Assembly: GCF_001735715.1 (NCBI RefSeq)
Contig: NZ_CP017259.1
Coordinates: 1,423,501-1,487,500, forward strand
From: Formosa sp. Hel3_A1_48
Lineage (GTDB): Bacteria; Bacteroidota; Bacteroidia; Flavobacteriales; Flavobacteriaceae
Reading direction: 5' to 3'
DNA length: 64,000 nt
In this document: positions 1 through 10,083 of the stretch, piece by piece
How the letters are laid out: every line of letters begins with the position of its first letter
How positions within the stretch are numbered: position 1 is the first letter of the stretch
Position numbers and translations under genes: made by a program
Notes under the pieces: model-generated
What the model was told of the DNA's origin: nothing
Seen by the model: only the letters and a program-made list of their open reading frames with translations
Database searches by the model: none

Positions 1-1241
1 TGCAAGACGCTTGGACATCTTTTTCAAGAGCGCGCGCAGACCGCATGTTAGAGAACGTTGACACCACTTATCCAAAAGAAAAACTTGCCGAAATTGCAAA
101 AGTCATATCCACTTTGCCAAGCGATAAAAAGTTTATTCGTAAAATAGAACGTTTGGTTCAGTCCCGTCAAACAATGTTTGATCAAAATAAATTAGATTGG
201 GCTATGGCAGAGCATTTAGCTTATGGCTCTTTACTACAAGAGGGTTACGATGTTCGGATTTCTGGTCAGGATGTTGAACGTGGAACATTTTCACACCGTC
301 ATGCAGTAGTTAAAGTAGAAGATAGTGAAGAAGAAGTAGTCTTGCTAAATAATATATCTTCCGAACAAGGGGAGTTTCATGTTTACAACTCCTTATTGTC
401 TGAGTATGGTGTATTAGGATTTGATTATGGCTACGCCATGGCGAGCCCTAATACCTTAGGTATTTGGGAAGCGCAATTTGGTGATTTCAGCAATGGTGCT
501 CAGATTATGATCGATCAATACATCTCTTGTGGCGAAGACAAATGGAAAACACCAAATGGCATTGTTATGCTGTTGCCTCATGGATATGAAGGACAGGGCG
601 CTGAGCATTCTTCGGGGCGTATGGAACGCTATTTACAACTTTGCGCCAAAGACAATATGTTTGTAGCAGATTGTACCACACCCGCTAATATGTTTCACCT
701 TTTGAGACGACAATTGAAAGCAGATTACAGAAAACCATTGGTAGTGTTTACCCCTAAAAGTTTGTTGAGACACCCAAAAGTCATCTCATCAGTAGACGAA
801 TTTGCATCGGGAGGTTTTCAACCGTTAATTGATGATAAAACTGCACAAGCATCAAAAATTGAAACCTTAGTTTTTGTCACAGGTAAATTCTATTATGACT
901 TAATCGAAAGACAAGAACAATTAAGTAGAGATGATATTGCGTTTGTACGCATCGAACAATTATTCCCGCTACCTGAAGCAGAAATTGAAGCAGTTCTTTC
1001 AAAATACGCTAAAGCAACAGATGTTGTTTGGGCTCAAGAAGAACCTAGAAATATGGGTGCTTATGCACACATGTTGATGCATATCGCACAAGCTAAACAT
1101 TGGCGTGTTGCATCTAGAAGGAGTTATAGTGCACCTGCAGCAGGGAGTGCTACACGGTCGAAAAAGAGACACCAAGAAATTATTGATTTTGTTTTTGACC
1201 AAACAAAAGATAATCAAAGAAAAAAGACGAAAAAAAAATAG
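1..1241 (+). CDS. sucA: 2-oxoglutarate dehydrogenase E1 component, C-terminal part
   Basis: The gene is cut by the left window edge. The frame is open from base 3 and gives about 412 residues before TAG at 1239-1241. E1 is the thiamine-diphosphate decarboxylase of the 2-oxoglutarate dehydrogenase complex in the TCA cycle. The fragment holds the transketolase-like pyrimidine-binding domain, with the OGDH-typical segment [19 protein letters not shown], followed by the C-terminal domain containing [11 protein letters not shown] and a basic lysine-rich tail. The stop is one base before the sucB start, so the two are one operon. The internal ATG at 45 is not a real start, because the reading frame upstream of it already encodes conserved OGDH residues ([12 protein letters not shown]). 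The N-terminal and cofactor-binding parts lie outside the window. Confidence 0.95.
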   Translation, partial: QDAWTSFSRARADRMLENVDTTYPKEKLAEIAKVISTLPSDKKFIRKIERLVQSRQTMFDQNKLDWAMAEHLAYGSLLQEGYDVRISGQDVERGTFSHRHAVVKVEDSEEEVVLLNNISSEQGEFHVYNSLLSEYGVLGFDYGYAMASPNTLGIWEAQFGDFSNGAQIMIDQYISCGEDKWKTPNGIVMLLPHGYEGQGAEHSSGRMERYLQLCAKDNMFVADCTTPANMFHLLRRQLKADYRKPLVVFTPKSLLRHPKVISSVDEFASGGFQPLIDDKTAQASKIETLVFVTGKFYYDLIERQEQLSRDDIAFVRIEQLFPLPEAEIEAVLSKYAKATDVVWAQEEPRNMGAYAHMLMHIAQAKHWRVASRRSYSAPAAGSATRSKKRHQEIIDFVFDQTKDNQRKKTKKK

Positions 1242-1242
1242 C

Positions 1243-2451
1243 ATGATTTTAGAAATGAAAGTGCCTTCGCCAGGCGAATCTATAACAGAGGTTGAAATTG
1301 CAGAGTGGCTAGTACAAGACGGCGATTATGTTGAAAAAGATCAAGCCATTGCAGAAGTGGACAGTGATAAAGCTACACTTGAGCTTCCAGCAGAGGAGAG
1401 CGGAACCATTACCCTGAAAGCGGAAGAGGGTGATGCTGTCGAAGTAGGTGCTGTTGTTTGTTTGATTGATACTAGCGCCTCAAAACCAGAAGGGATTCAG
1501 CCTGAGGTAAAAGAACCGTCTGCACCAGTTGCTGCTGCACCTGTGCCAGTAAATACCTCAAATACCACATATGCAAGTGGGGCCGCTAGCCCTGCTGCAA
1601 AGAAAATTTTGGCTGAGAAAGGAATTGATACTTCTGCAATTTTAGGGACTGGAAAAGATGGACGAATCACTAAAGAAGATGCTGTAAATGCAGTACCATC
1701 TATGGGTCAAAAAGTAGACGTAGATGGTCGTGGTGTTAAGCGATCCAAACTATCTATGCTGCGCAGAAAAGTTGCCGAACGATTAGTTTCAGCAAAAAAC
1801 GAAACCGCCATGCTTACAACTTTTAACGAGGTTGATATGTCTCCAATCTTTGAGCTTAGAAAACAATACAAAGAAACGTTTAAAGAAAAACATGGTGTTG
1901 GTCTTGGCTTTATGAGTTTCTTTACTCTTGCAGTTGTTCGCGCCCTTAAGCTTTTCCCAGCTGTAAATTCAATGATTGATGGCAAAGAAATGATTTCTTA
2001 CGATTTTTGTGATATCAGTATCGCTGTTTCAGGCCCTAAAGGCTTAATGGTTCCTGTGATTAGAAATGCTGAAAATTTATCATTCCGCGGGGTAGAAGCT
2101 GAAGTAAAACGCTTGGCTATTCGCGCCAGAGATGGTCAGATTACTGTCGATGAAATGACTGGAGGAACATTCACAATTTCTAACGGAGGAGTATTTGGTA
2201 GTATGCTTTCAACACCAATAATCAACCCTCCACAAAGCGGTATTTTAGGGATGCATAATATTATCGAACGTCCTGTAGCTGTAGATGGAAAGGTGGTCAT
2301 CCGCCCTATGATGTATGTGGCCTTATCCTATGATCATCGTATTATTGATGGAAAAGAATCTGTAGGATTTTTAGTTGCAGTAAAAGAAGCCTTAGAAAAC
2401 CCACAAGAGCATTTAATGAGTAATGACGTTAAAAAGGCATTGGAACTTTAA
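1243..2451 (+). CDS. sucB: Dihydrolipoyllysine succinyltransferase (OGDH E2)
   Basis: E2 core of the 2-oxoglutarate dehydrogenase complex; it moves the succinyl group from E1 to CoA. The protein has 402 residues. The lipoyl domain comes first, with lipoyl lysine K43 in [12 protein letters not shown]. An Ala/Pro/Val-rich linker and an E3-binding domain near residues 118-155 ([14 protein letters not shown]) follow. The acyltransferase domain carries the catalytic signature SYDHRIIDG near residue 373. I start at ATG 1243, which begins [13 protein letters not shown] as expected for a lipoyl domain. The longer in-frame opening from 1105 lies inside sucA and is not conserved sequence. Its stop overlaps the convergent polA stop by four bases, with no room for a terminator. 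Confidence 0.97.
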   Translation: MILEMKVPSPGESITEVEIAEWLVQDGDYVEKDQAIAEVDSDKATLELPAEESGTITLKAEEGDAVEVGAVVCLIDTSASKPEGIQPEVKEPSAPVAAAPVPVNTSNTTYASGAASPAAKKILAEKGIDTSAILGTGKDGRITKEDAVNAVPSMGQKVDVDGRGVKRSKLSMLRRKVAERLVSAKNETAMLTTFNEVDMSPIFELRKQYKETFKEKHGVGLGFMSFFTLAVVRALKLFPAVNSMIDGKEMISYDFCDISIAVSGPKGLMVPVIRNAENLSFRGVEAEVKRLAIRARDGQITVDEMTGGTFTISNGGVFGSMLSTPIINPPQSGILGMHNIIERPVAVDGKVVIRPMMYVALSYDHRIIDGKESVGFLVAVKEALENPQEHLMSNDVKKALEL

Positions 2452-5279
2452 TGCGCCTCTAACCAATTTGCACCCATATCTATTTCCACATCTAAGGGAA
2501 CATTTAGTGTATGGGCACTCTCCATTTCCTCCTTGATTAATCTTTTGATGCGTTCTAGTTCAGGCATATAGACATCAAAAACAAGTTCATCATGAACTTG
2601 TAAAAGCATTTTTGATTTATAATTCCCATTTTTGAGTTTGTCGTGAATTCGAATCATTGCTATTTTAATGATATCAGCTGCACTGCCCTGAATTGGCGCA
2701 TTTACAGCATTGCGCTCAGCTGCTCCGCGCACCACCGCGTTTCTTGAGTTGATGTCTTTCAAATACCTTCTGCGTTCAGAAATAGTTTTGACATAGCCGT
2801 TATCTCGAGCAAAATCTACTTGATCAGCCATGTATGCACGAAGTTTTGGATAGGTTGCATAGTAAGTATCTATAAGTGTCTTGGCTTCGGTTCTACTTAA
2901 ATCCGTTTGATTACTTAGACCAAAGGCCGAAACTCCATAAATAATACCAAAATTTACAGTTTTGGCATTGCTTCGCTGCTCTCTTGTGACTTCTTCCAAA
3001 GGCACATTAAACACTTTTGAGGCCGTAGAGGCATGAATATCTTCCCCATTCTTGAATGCTTGAATCATGGTTTCCTCTTTGCTCAAGGCGGCAATTACTC
3101 GAAGCTCAATTTGAGAATAATCGGCAGCTAATAAAATGTGGTGTTCGTCTTTGGGGATAAAAGCTTTTCGCACTTGGCGACCACGCTCTGTACGAATGGG
3201 AATATTTTGCAAATTCGGATTGATACTACTTAAACGCCCTGTCGCAGCCACAGTTTGTAAATACTCAGTATGGATATGCCCTGTTTTGCTCAGAACTTGC
3301 TCTGGAAGAGCGTCTACATAAGTGCTTTTTAGCTTTGCTAATCCTCTGTATTCTAAAATGGCTCTAATAATTTCGTGGTCTTTTGCTAAGTAAGACAACA
3401 CATCTTCTGCGGTGCTGTATTGACCCGTTTTAGTTTTTTTAGGTTTATCAACTAGTTTTAATTTCTCAAAAAGAATTACCCCCAGTTGTTTTGGAGAAGC
3501 AATATTAAAAACTTCTCCTGCTTTGTTGTAAATAGATTCCTCTAATGCACTAATATCCTTATCTAAATCTGAGGACAAGCCATTTAGAAAATCAACATTC
3601 AAACGAATGCCTTCCAACTCCATATCCGCCAATACCTTGATCAATGGAATTTCAATAGAATTAAATAAATTTAGTGTATTCGCATCGGACATTTCCTTTT
3701 TAAAATGTTGAGCCAATTGGAAGGTGATGTCGGCATCTTCTACAGCGTATTCTGCAACCTCTTTTACAGGTACCTCCCGCATTGTTTTTTGATTTTTACC
3801 TTTTTTACCTATAAGTTCTTCTATAGATTGTGGGGAATAATTCAGATAGGTTTCCGCTAGAATATTCATGTTGTGACGCATGTCAGGATTGATGAGGTAG
3901 TGGGCAATCATGGTATCAAAAAGCGGACCTTCAACAGATAGATTATATTTGCGCAAAACCTTGAGATCGTATTTTAAGTTTTGTCCAATTTTTTCACTAG
4001 TATCATTTTCAAAAAAGGGTCTTAACTTATCTATTAATAGCTGTGCTTTTAGCTGATCTTCAGGAAAAGGCACATAAAATCCTTTATGTGCTTCCCACGA
4101 AAATGCAATCCCAACTAGTTCAGCTTGCAAAGCATCTAAATGTGTAGTTTCTGTATCGAAACAAACCGATTTTTGTTTTTGAAGCTGTTCAAAAAACAAA
4201 TCAAATGCAAGATCACTTTCAACAAATTGATAAAAATGAGATACAGATTTTAGAGATGCTCTTTTGAAACTAGGTTCAATACTTTCGTTGTCTTGTGGGG
4301 CATCAAAAAGTGAAAACTGTCCTGTACCTGCAGAGTTATTATTCTTGATTGGCACGGCTTGCTTTGTTGGTTTTTCCTCTTGATTTTTTGGTGTATCAGC
4401 TGCAAATGTTTTTCTGAAGTTTTCGATTAATCGTCGAAATTCTAGCTCTTGAAAAATAGCATTCACTTTGTCATGATCAGGCTTATCCAATTCAAAATTT
4501 TTAGCATCAAAGGCAACAGGGACATCAAGTAAAATTGTAGCTAATTTTTTTGAAAGTAGACCTAACTCGGCATTGGCTTCTACTTTTTCTTTCATTTTCC
4601 CTTTCAGTTCATGGGTGTTTTCAATCAATCCCTCCATACTGCCATAAAGATTGATAAATTTTTTTGCTGTTTTATCGCCTACACCAGGAAGTCCAGGAAT
4701 ATTATCTACTGCATCACCTTTCATCCCTAAAAAGTCGATTACTTGTAGTGGGTCTTGAACTTCAAATTTTGCCTTAACTTCCTCAATACCCCAAGTTTCA
4801 TAGCCTCCGCCAAACATGGGGCGGTACATGAAAATATTGTCACTAACAAGCTGCGCAAAATCCTTGTCAGGAGTTACCATAAAGGTTTGAAAACCTTCTC
4901 TTTCTGCCTTTTTAGCCAGCGTCCCTATAATGTCATCAGCTTCATACCCTTCTTTTACCATAATGGGTATGTGCATGGCTTCTAAAATTTTGTAAATATA
5001 GGGGACGGCAACTTTTATACCTTCTGGCGTCTCATCACGGTTGGCTTTATAATCTGGAAACATTTCAATTCGGTCCGTGCTACCCCCTTTGTCAAAGCAT
5101 ACCGCTAAATGGTCGGGCCGTTCTCTTTTAATAACATCCAACAAGGAATTTGTAAATCCAAGAATTGCCGAAGTGTCCAGCCCTTTGGAGTTGATTCGCG
5201 GGTTTTTGATAAACGCATAGTATCCTCTAAAAATAAGGGCATAGGCGTCGAGTAGAAATAAGCGTTTTTGTTTATCCAT
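2448..5279 (-). CDS. polA: DNA polymerase I
   Basis: Replication and repair polymerase of 943 residues, close to the 928 of E. coli. The N-terminal third is the 5'-3' flap exonuclease ([36 protein letters not shown]). The middle 3'-5' exonuclease keeps its metal-binding motifs: [15 protein letters not shown] and [10 protein letters not shown]. Proofreading is therefore probably active, unlike in some bacterial Pol I enzymes. The C-terminal polymerase domain has motif A ([10 protein letters not shown]), motif B ([14 protein letters not shown]) and motif C ([10 protein letters not shown]). It is the last gene of a minus-strand run: the glycosylasparaginase stop is 8 bases upstream and I see no promoter in the gap, so it may be cotranscribed with the sugar-uptake genes. 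Confidence 0.97.
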   Translation of the reverse strand: MDKQKRLFLLDAYALIFRGYYAFIKNPRINSKGLDTSAILGFTNSLLDVIKRERPDHLAVCFDKGGSTDRIEMFPDYKANRDETPEGIKVAVPYIYKILEAMHIPIMVKEGYEADDIIGTLAKKAEREGFQTFMVTPDKDFAQLVSDNIFMYRPMFGGGYETWGIEEVKAKFEVQDPLQVIDFLGMKGDAVDNIPGLPGVGDKTAKKFINLYGSMEGLIENTHELKGKMKEKVEANAELGLLSKKLATILLDVPVAFDAKNFELDKPDHDKVNAIFQELEFRRLIENFRKTFAADTPKNQEEKPTKQAVPIKNNNSAGTGQFSLFDAPQDNESIEPSFKRASLKSVSHFYQFVESDLAFDLFFEQLQKQKSVCFDTETTHLDALQAELVGIAFSWEAHKGFYVPFPEDQLKAQLLIDKLRPFFENDTSEKIGQNLKYDLKVLRKYNLSVEGPLFDTMIAHYLINPDMRHNMNILAETYLNYSPQSIEELIGKKGKNQKTMREVPVKEVAEYAVEDADITFQLAQHFKKEMSDANTLNLFNSIEIPLIKVLADMELEGIRLNVDFLNGLSSDLDKDISALEESIYNKAGEVFNIASPKQLGVILFEKLKLVDKPKKTKTGQYSTAEDVLSYLAKDHEIIRAILEYRGLAKLKSTYVDALPEQVLSKTGHIHTEYLQTVAATGRLSSINPNLQNIPIRTERGRQVRKAFIPKDEHHILLAADYSQIELRVIAALSKEETMIQAFKNGEDIHASTASKVFNVPLEEVTREQRSNAKTVNFGIIYGVSAFGLSNQTDLSRTEAKTLIDTYYATYPKLRAYMADQVDFARDNGYVKTISERRRYLKDINSRNAVVRGAAERNAVNAPIQGSAADIIKIAMIRIHDKLKNGNYKSKMLLQVHDELVFDVYMPELERIKRLIKEEMESAHTLNVPLDVEIDMGANWLEAH

Positions 5280-5287
5280 AAGAAAGC

Positions 5288-6286
5288 CTAGGAGTTTTTA
5301 TTGAAATAATCGGATTGAATGGTTTGATTTCTGCCATTTTGAAAAGCGGTTAAACTGAACCATTGATGAATAGAATAAGCCCCTATTTCACCCTGCTTAT
5401 TTACGGCTATATAGCCTACTTGAAAATTTTTATAATCGCTATTTGGTTTTTGTACAATTCGTTTTATGGCTTCTTCACAGGCTTGCTGTGGAGTTTTCCC
5501 ATGGCGCATAAGTTCTACGATTAAAAAACTACCTACAGTTTTTACGATTTCTTCTCCAAGACCAGTTGCTACAGCTCCACCAATTTCATTATCAACGAAT
5601 AAGCCTGCACCTATTATTGGGGAGTCTCCAACACGACCGTTCATTTTGTAGGCTAAACCACTTGTTGTACAAGCACCAGAAATATCTCCTTGCTGGTCTA
5701 TTGCTAACATGCCAATGGTGTCGTGATTTTCAATATTGATGATCGGCTTATATTGGCTTGTTTTTGCCCACTTTTTCCATGCTTTTTTTGAAGCGTCGGT
5801 CAGTAGATTTTCTTTTTTAAATCCTTTTGTGAGTGCAAATTTCTCAGCACCTTTACCGGCAAGCATAACATGCGGCGTATCTTCCATGACTTTTCGTGAA
5901 ACTGAAACTGCATGGGTAATGTTTTGCATATAAACAACAGACCCCGTATTTCCCTCAGCATTCATAATACAGGCATCAAGGGTCACATTGCCATCTCTGT
6001 CCGGAAGTCCGCCTTTGCCTACAGTCTGTCCGTTTTCGTTTGCTTCTTCCAATCGGCAGCCATGTTCCACTGCATCTAAAGCACTGCCCCCTTTGGTTAG
6101 CACTTCCCAAGCTTTGGCTGTGGCAGATTGTACATTCCAAGTTGCAACAACCAAGGGGAGTTGAGCTTTTGATTTGTTTATATTTGCTTCCTCCGAAGAA
6201 GTTTCGACGCAACCTTTTAATGAGCCACCTATTGTGATGCCTAAGCCTGATAGTGATGCGTTTTTTATAAACTTTCTTCGTTTCAT
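5288..6286 (-). CDS. N4-(beta-N-acetylglucosaminyl)-L-asparaginase (glycosylasparaginase), exported
   Basis: Ntn-hydrolase of 332 residues that cleaves the GlcNAc-asparagine bond left after N-glycan or glycopeptide breakdown. The autoproteolysis motif HDTIGM places the nucleophile at T190, which becomes the new N terminus of the beta chain. GRVGDSPIIGAG and AVATGLGEE are the substrate-binding loops of this family. The N terminus reads RRKFIK followed by a Gly/Leu-rich stretch and Cys26, so it looks like a Tat signal and perhaps a lipoprotein, although Lys before Gly-Cys is a poor lipobox. It lies 3 bases downstream of an FHS-type sugar permease, which fits uptake of the released amino sugar. 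A plain isoaspartyl peptidase is less likely because of HDTIGM. Confidence 0.88.
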   Translation of the reverse strand: MKRRKFIKNASLSGLGITIGGSLKGCVETSSEEANINKSKAQLPLVVATWNVQSATAKAWEVLTKGGSALDAVEHGCRLEEANENGQTVGKGGLPDRDGNVTLDACIMNAEGNTGSVVYMQNITHAVSVSRKVMEDTPHVMLAGKGAEKFALTKGFKKENLLTDASKKAWKKWAKTSQYKPIINIENHDTIGMLAIDQQGDISGACTTSGLAYKMNGRVGDSPIIGAGLFVDNEIGGAVATGLGEEIVKTVGSFLIVELMRHGKTPQQACEEAIKRIVQKPNSDYKNFQVGYIAVNKQGEIGAYSIHQWFSLTAFQNGRNQTIQSDYFNKNS

Positions 6287-6289
6287 GGG

Positions 6290-7963
6290 TTAATCTTGAG
6301 AACTTAGCCCTTGTTTTTGAAGTGCTGCTTTTGTTTTGTAGGTGTAAAACAATAAGTATACAAAACATAAAACAGCAACCCAATAAGAGGATTGTATGCT
6401 GAAAATATCAGCTAGTTTTCCTTGAAGTGGAGGGATAATAGCCCCGCCTAAAATCATCATAATCAAAAAGGACGAGCCTTGAGCTGTATATTTGCCTAAG
6501 CCCGTAATACTTAGAGTAAAGAGGCAAGGCCACATTATAGAGCAAAATAATCCACCAGACAGTAGGGCGAAAAGTGCTATTTGTCCCGAAGCAAAAACGC
6601 CAATTATCATTCCGATAATTCCTAGGATACTGAAAAATTTGAGAGTGGCAATCGGATTGTCTTTAGCTAAGAAAAAACCACCAATTTGAACAGCAACACA
6701 TAAGCTAAATAATAAAATTTCTGTACCAGAATACTTACCAAAGTTGACTAGAAGGATAACGCCAAAAGCAACATAAGGGACAAGAATCAGCAACCATTTT
6801 TTCAGCCCTTTACTGGGGTTAAATACGGAAATAGCTCCAACCCAACGGCCAATCATTAAACCACCCCAATAGAGCGAGATAAAGGGTGCAATTTCAGCAT
6901 CATTCATAACTTTTAGCCCTAGAGGATTCAATTGGTTTACTTTATCTGCAACAGACTTAAGGAGTTCGCCCAAGTTACTCTGAATAGTAACCTCTACACC
7001 AACATAAGTAAATATAGCCAGCATCCCCAATACAAGCTGAGGGTATTTCATAGCTCCCCAGCCCTCTGGATTTTTTTTAGCTTTCACATTGGCAAACAAT
7101 ACACAGCCAATAACTGCTGCAAGTGCAATTACTAGCAGTAATAATCTTGTGTTTTCAACAGAATCTGTGTGTACACCCGAAGAAGTATAGGTATTGAAAA
7201 TCAAACCAAAGCATAAAGCAATAAGGATTGTCAAGACAATAAGTGTGTTTTTTGCTTTTTTTGCAGGCTCAAATTCTTCCTCTGATTTTGTATTTGGCAA
7301 TTTTTTAGAGAAGTAAAAAAGTGCAGCCGCAGCCAAGAATAATAGACCTACACCTAGATATAAAAACTGAACCGTGGTCAATTTTATTTCATTATTGGCG
7401 ATCATTTGATTGAGCTCATCTCCTGAGAGTGGGGTCGATCCAAAAATAATTAACGCAATGACTATAGGCCCAATTGTAGTTCCGAATGAATTGACGCCTC
7501 CTGCTAAATTAAGGCGTTGCGACCCTTTGTCAACACTGCCCAAAGAAATTACAAATGGATTTGCAGCAGTTTGCTGCAACGAAAATCCTAAACCAACGAT
7601 AAATAGCGCCACAAGCACAAGGTAAAATACTGGTGTATCTCCTTGTTCAGCACCATCTATAAAAGGGTACATCAGCAAGGCACCTAATGCTGAAATTAAT
7701 AGCCCGTAGACAATTCCTGTTTTGTACCCCCAGTTATTTAAAACGTCTTTTTTAATACTACTCGACATTACAAAAAGAAAAAGTGCGCCCAAGTAATAGG
7801 CACCATAAAATGCAAAATCGACTAATTGAGATTGAAATTGGTCGATGTTGAAATAAGTTTTACAGAAGGGGATGAAGACGCCGTTTGATGCGGCAATAAA
7901 TCCCCAGAAGAAAAATACAGTTACTAAAGTTGTTAATGCGGATTGGTTATTTTTTGCACTCAT
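6290..7963 (-). CDS. MFS sugar permease, FucP/NagP-like (FHS family)
   Basis: Inner-membrane transporter of 557 residues. The opening segment [19 protein letters not shown] and the following GAYYLGALF are typical of the fucose/glucose-galactose/GlcNAc H+-symporter (FHS) group. [10 protein letters not shown] and NSFGTTIGP are further family hallmarks. The protein is longer than the usual 400-440 residues, owing to a central soluble and membrane insert around residues 220-330. It is first in a minus-strand operon with glycosylasparaginase 3 bases downstream, so N-acetylglucosamine or a related N-glycan sugar is the most likely substrate. The substrate is inferred from context only. Confidence 0.85.
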   Translation of the reverse strand: MSAKNNQSALTTLVTVFFFWGFIAASNGVFIPFCKTYFNIDQFQSQLVDFAFYGAYYLGALFLFVMSSSIKKDVLNNWGYKTGIVYGLLISALGALLMYPFIDGAEQGDTPVFYLVLVALFIVGLGFSLQQTAANPFVISLGSVDKGSQRLNLAGGVNSFGTTIGPIVIALIIFGSTPLSGDELNQMIANNEIKLTTVQFLYLGVGLLFLAAAALFYFSKKLPNTKSEEEFEPAKKAKNTLIVLTILIALCFGLIFNTYTSSGVHTDSVENTRLLLLVIALAAVIGCVLFANVKAKKNPEGWGAMKYPQLVLGMLAIFTYVGVEVTIQSNLGELLKSVADKVNQLNPLGLKVMNDAEIAPFISLYWGGLMIGRWVGAISVFNPSKGLKKWLLILVPYVAFGVILLVNFGKYSGTEILLFSLCVAVQIGGFFLAKDNPIATLKFFSILGIIGMIIGVFASGQIALFALLSGGLFCSIMWPCLFTLSITGLGKYTAQGSSFLIMMILGGAIIPPLQGKLADIFSIQSSYWVAVLCFVYLLFYTYKTKAALQKQGLSSQD

Positions 7964-8174
7964 GAATTTTGGTTTGTTGTATTATAATTGATAAAAATCG
8001 CATAAACCTAGTAATAATGTGTTAATAGTTAAAGCGATCACATAATGCATTTAAACTGCGGTCCTTTTCATTAGTTAAACTAAAATATAATTTTATGTTT
8101 TGAGTCTTTAAAATATTAAAGTTCAAAGCTACCTGAAACGGAATCTATATTGATGTAATAAAATTAGTTTCTAT

Positions 8175-8182
8175 CAAAAGTA
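8175..8182 (-). promoter_or_regulatory. Candidate -7 element for the permease operon
   Basis: The plus strand reads CAAAAGTA, so the minus strand has TACTTTTG, matching the Bacteroidota TAnnTTTG box. No TTTG is seen at the expected upstream distance. It is about 210 bases from the permease start. Confidence 0.35.
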
Positions 8183-8255
8183 TTGATTTTTTTTGTCCTA
8201 AGTCATTAGTTGTGTTTAAATTATTATCGAAAATATGTTCATTGTTTTTTAGTTT

Positions 8256-8291
8256 CACAATTGTTAGTAACCAAATCCATCAACAATTGTG
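8256..8291. repeat. 10-bp inverted repeat, possible operator
   Basis: CACAATTGTT at 8256-8265 is mirrored exactly by AACAATTGTG at 8282-8291, with a 16-base spacer. There is no T-run next to it, so it is not a normal terminator. It lies between the two divergent promoters and could bind a dimeric regulator of the sugar operon. Confidence 0.45.
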
Positions 8292-8397
8292 TAAATTTCC
8301 AAACTTGTTTATTGATAAATACTTAAACCTTAGCTATACTTCTGAACTGAGTGTTTATAAATTATTTTATTACTAATTATGTTAAGAAGTTTTATGC

Positions 8398-8405
8398 TAT
8401 TTTTG
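8398..8405 (+). promoter_or_regulatory. Candidate -7 element of the metallophosphoesterase gene
   Basis: TATTTTTG matches TAnnTTTG and ends 16 bases before the ATG at 8422. No upstream TTTG was found at the usual spacing. Confidence 0.45.
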
Positions 8406-8421
8406 AGGCATATTTTATAAT

Positions 8422-9663
8422 ATGGTTCGAATTTTAATTTTTGTAGGGATAGTTCTGACACTTGATTTTTATGCTCTTCAGAGTATTCGAAGTGTTTCAA
8501 AAAACACATGGCTTACTGTACTGTATGTGCTCTGTTCTTTATTCGTTTTAGGAAATATTATTTATCAGGCCATGAGTTTAAACCGCTCTTCTGGCGTAAA
8601 CCACGGCTTCTATACTGCCTTCGCACTTTTTGTCTTGTTCTATGTGCCAAAATTTATATTAATAGCAGCTATGTTTGGCGAAGATGTATTTCGTCTTTTT
8701 GAAGGAATTTACAACACTGCTTTCTCAAAATCAAATACAGGTGATGCTTTTTTTAAGGCTAGAAGAGCATTTATTGGCAAGTTGGCTTTGGGTGTCGCAG
8801 CCATTCCATTTTTATCTATTTTATATGGCATTACAAAAGGAAAATACAACTATAAGGTCCTGAAATACACACTGTTTTATGACGATCTCCCACAAGAATT
8901 TGACGGCTACAAAGTCACGCAAATTAGCGATATACACAGTGGCAGCTTCGATGAGAAAGCCAAGATAGAATACGCAGTTGATTTAATTAACGAGCAAGCT
9001 TCGGATGTTATCATGTTTACTGGCGATTTGGTGAATAGTAAAACTTCTGAAATGCTGCCCTGGAAATCTGTATTTTCTAAACTAAGCGCTAAAGATGGAG
9101 TTTTTTCTGTATTGGGGAATCACGACTATGGCGACTACTTGCGTTGGCCTTCAGAAGAGGCCAAAATAAAAAATTTTCAAGATATGCTGACGCTTCAAAA
9201 AGATATGGGGTTTCAACTGCTTTTGAATGAATCTAAGTTCATTGAAAAAGATGGAGCACGTCTTGCTGTTATAGGCGTAGAGAATTGGGGGAAAGGATTT
9301 AAACAAAAAGGAGATTTAAAAAAGGCAACATCTCAGATATCTAAAGACGATTTTAAAATATTATTGAGCCACGACCCTTCTCATTGGCAATATGAAGTAA
9401 TTGATGACAAGCTACATTACCAGCTTACACTTAGTGGGCATACGCATGGTATGCAATTTGGGATAGAAATACCTGGAGTGTTTAAGTGGAGCCCTATCAA
9501 ATGGCGCTATAAATACTGGGCTGGGCTTTACCAGAATGCCGGTCAATTCCTTAATGTTAATCGCGGTTTTGGATTTTTGGCATTCCCTGGGCGAGTGGGT
9601 ATTTGGCCAGAAATTACAGTTATTACATTAAAAAAGGGGGAAAAGCCGTTAAACAACCTGTAA
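8422..9663 (+). CDS. Membrane-anchored metallophosphoesterase (YaeI-like)
   Basis: 413-residue protein with hydrophobic segments near residues 3-20, 31-50, 63-83 and 120-137, followed by a calcineurin-like phosphoesterase domain. The dinuclear-metal motifs are complete and in order: DIHSG (170-174), GDLVN (201-205), GNHDYG (232-237), LSHDP (about 310) and SGHTHG (about 335). E. coli YaeI and Bacillus YkuE, phospholipid-headgroup phosphodiesterases, have the same layout. The real substrate cannot be read from the sequence. The gene stands alone, with its own TAnnTTTG element 16 bases before the start. Confidence 0.88.
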   Translation: MVRILIFVGIVLTLDFYALQSIRSVSKNTWLTVLYVLCSLFVLGNIIYQAMSLNRSSGVNHGFYTAFALFVLFYVPKFILIAAMFGEDVFRLFEGIYNTAFSKSNTGDAFFKARRAFIGKLALGVAAIPFLSILYGITKGKYNYKVLKYTLFYDDLPQEFDGYKVTQISDIHSGSFDEKAKIEYAVDLINEQASDVIMFTGDLVNSKTSEMLPWKSVFSKLSAKDGVFSVLGNHDYGDYLRWPSEEAKIKNFQDMLTLQKDMGFQLLLNESKFIEKDGARLAVIGVENWGKGFKQKGDLKKATSQISKDDFKILLSHDPSHWQYEVIDDKLHYQLTLSGHTHGMQFGIEIPGVFKWSPIKWRYKYWAGLYQNAGQFLNVNRGFGFLAFPGRVGIWPEITVITLKKGEKPLNNL

Positions 9664-9674
9664 AACCCTTAAAT

Positions 9675-9707
9675 AAATCAAAAAAAAGCGTTGATTTAAT
9701 TTTCTTT
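9675..9707 (+). terminator. Weak terminator after the metallophosphoesterase gene
   Basis: AAATCAA at 9675-9681 pairs with TTGATTT at 9691-9697, with T-rich sequence after it. The stem is short and AT-only apart from one pair, so termination would be inefficient. Confidence 0.3.
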
Positions 9708-9720
9708 TTTTAATATTGTA

Positions 9721-9757
9721 TTAGATGGCTAATAAAAAAGTTTACTTATCCATCTAA
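9721..9757 (+). repeat. 8-bp inverted repeat upstream of the thioredoxin-like gene
   Basis: TTAGATGG (9721-9728) and CCATCTAA (9750-9757) are exact inverted copies separated by 21 bases. The right arm ends 15 bases before the ATG at 9773. It could be an operator or a long-loop hairpin. No T-run follows. Confidence 0.4.
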
Positions 9758-9772
9758 AATAAACGCAATATC

Positions 9773-10069
9773 ATGTCCAAATTTGGAGAGTTAATAGACG
9801 TTGAGGTTCCTGTTCTTTTTGATTTTTTCACTGAATGGGATGAGGCATCTAATGCCATGCACGACGTGCTTCGAGATGTGGCTGCAGCTCTTGGAGATAA
9901 GGCTAAAGTCATCAAAATTGACGTTGATAAAAATCAAGCACTATCAGAAGCCTTGAGGATCAAAGGACTACCAACTCTGATAATTTATAAGTCTGGAGAT
10001 ATGAAATGGAGGCAAAGTGGAGAACTCGATGCCAACACTATCATTGGCCTTATGCAAAACCATATGTAG
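9773..10069 (+). CDS. Thioredoxin-fold protein lacking the CxxC active site
   Basis: 98 residues with a recognisable thioredoxin fold. VPVLFDFFTEW forms the central strand, VIKIDVDKNQ follows, and KGLPTLI carries the cis-proline. At the place of WCGPC the sequence reads WDEAS (residues 22-26), so both redox cysteines are gone, and no other Cys exists in the protein. It cannot work as a disulfide reductase. A chaperone-like or binding role is possible. Cytoplasmic, with no signal peptide. It converges on the DUF2723 gene 14 bases away. Confidence 0.85.
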   Translation: MSKFGELIDVEVPVLFDFFTEWDEASNAMHDVLRDVAAALGDKAKVIKIDVDKNQALSEALRIKGLPTLIIYKSGDMKWRQSGELDANTIIGLMQNHM

Positions 10070-10083
10070 TTAGTCTTCAACGC

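Larger units (their letters stand above)
7964..8421 (-). other. Intergenic region between divergent genes
   Basis: This 458-base AT-rich stretch has no credible reading frame. It separates the permease operon (minus) from the metallophosphoesterase gene (plus). It holds a minus-strand TACTTTTG at 8175-8182, an inverted repeat at 8256-8291, and a plus-strand TATTTTTG at 8398-8405, each listed separately. If the 8175-8182 element is used, the permease mRNA has a leader of about 200 bases. Confidence 0.6.

Noticed and set aside
1105-1242. Longer N terminus for SucB
   Set aside because: The extra 46 residues lie inside sucA and the lipoyl domain begins exactly at ATG 1243.
5976-6383. 135-residue minus-strand frame overlapping the permease and glycosylasparaginase genes
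   Set aside because: It runs across the junction of two well-supported genes in another frame, has no family motif and an unbalanced Arg/Cys-rich composition.
8106-8121. Arms CTTTAA/TTAAAG near the permease operon
   Set aside because: Short and made almost only of A and T in AT-rich DNA; chance is likely.
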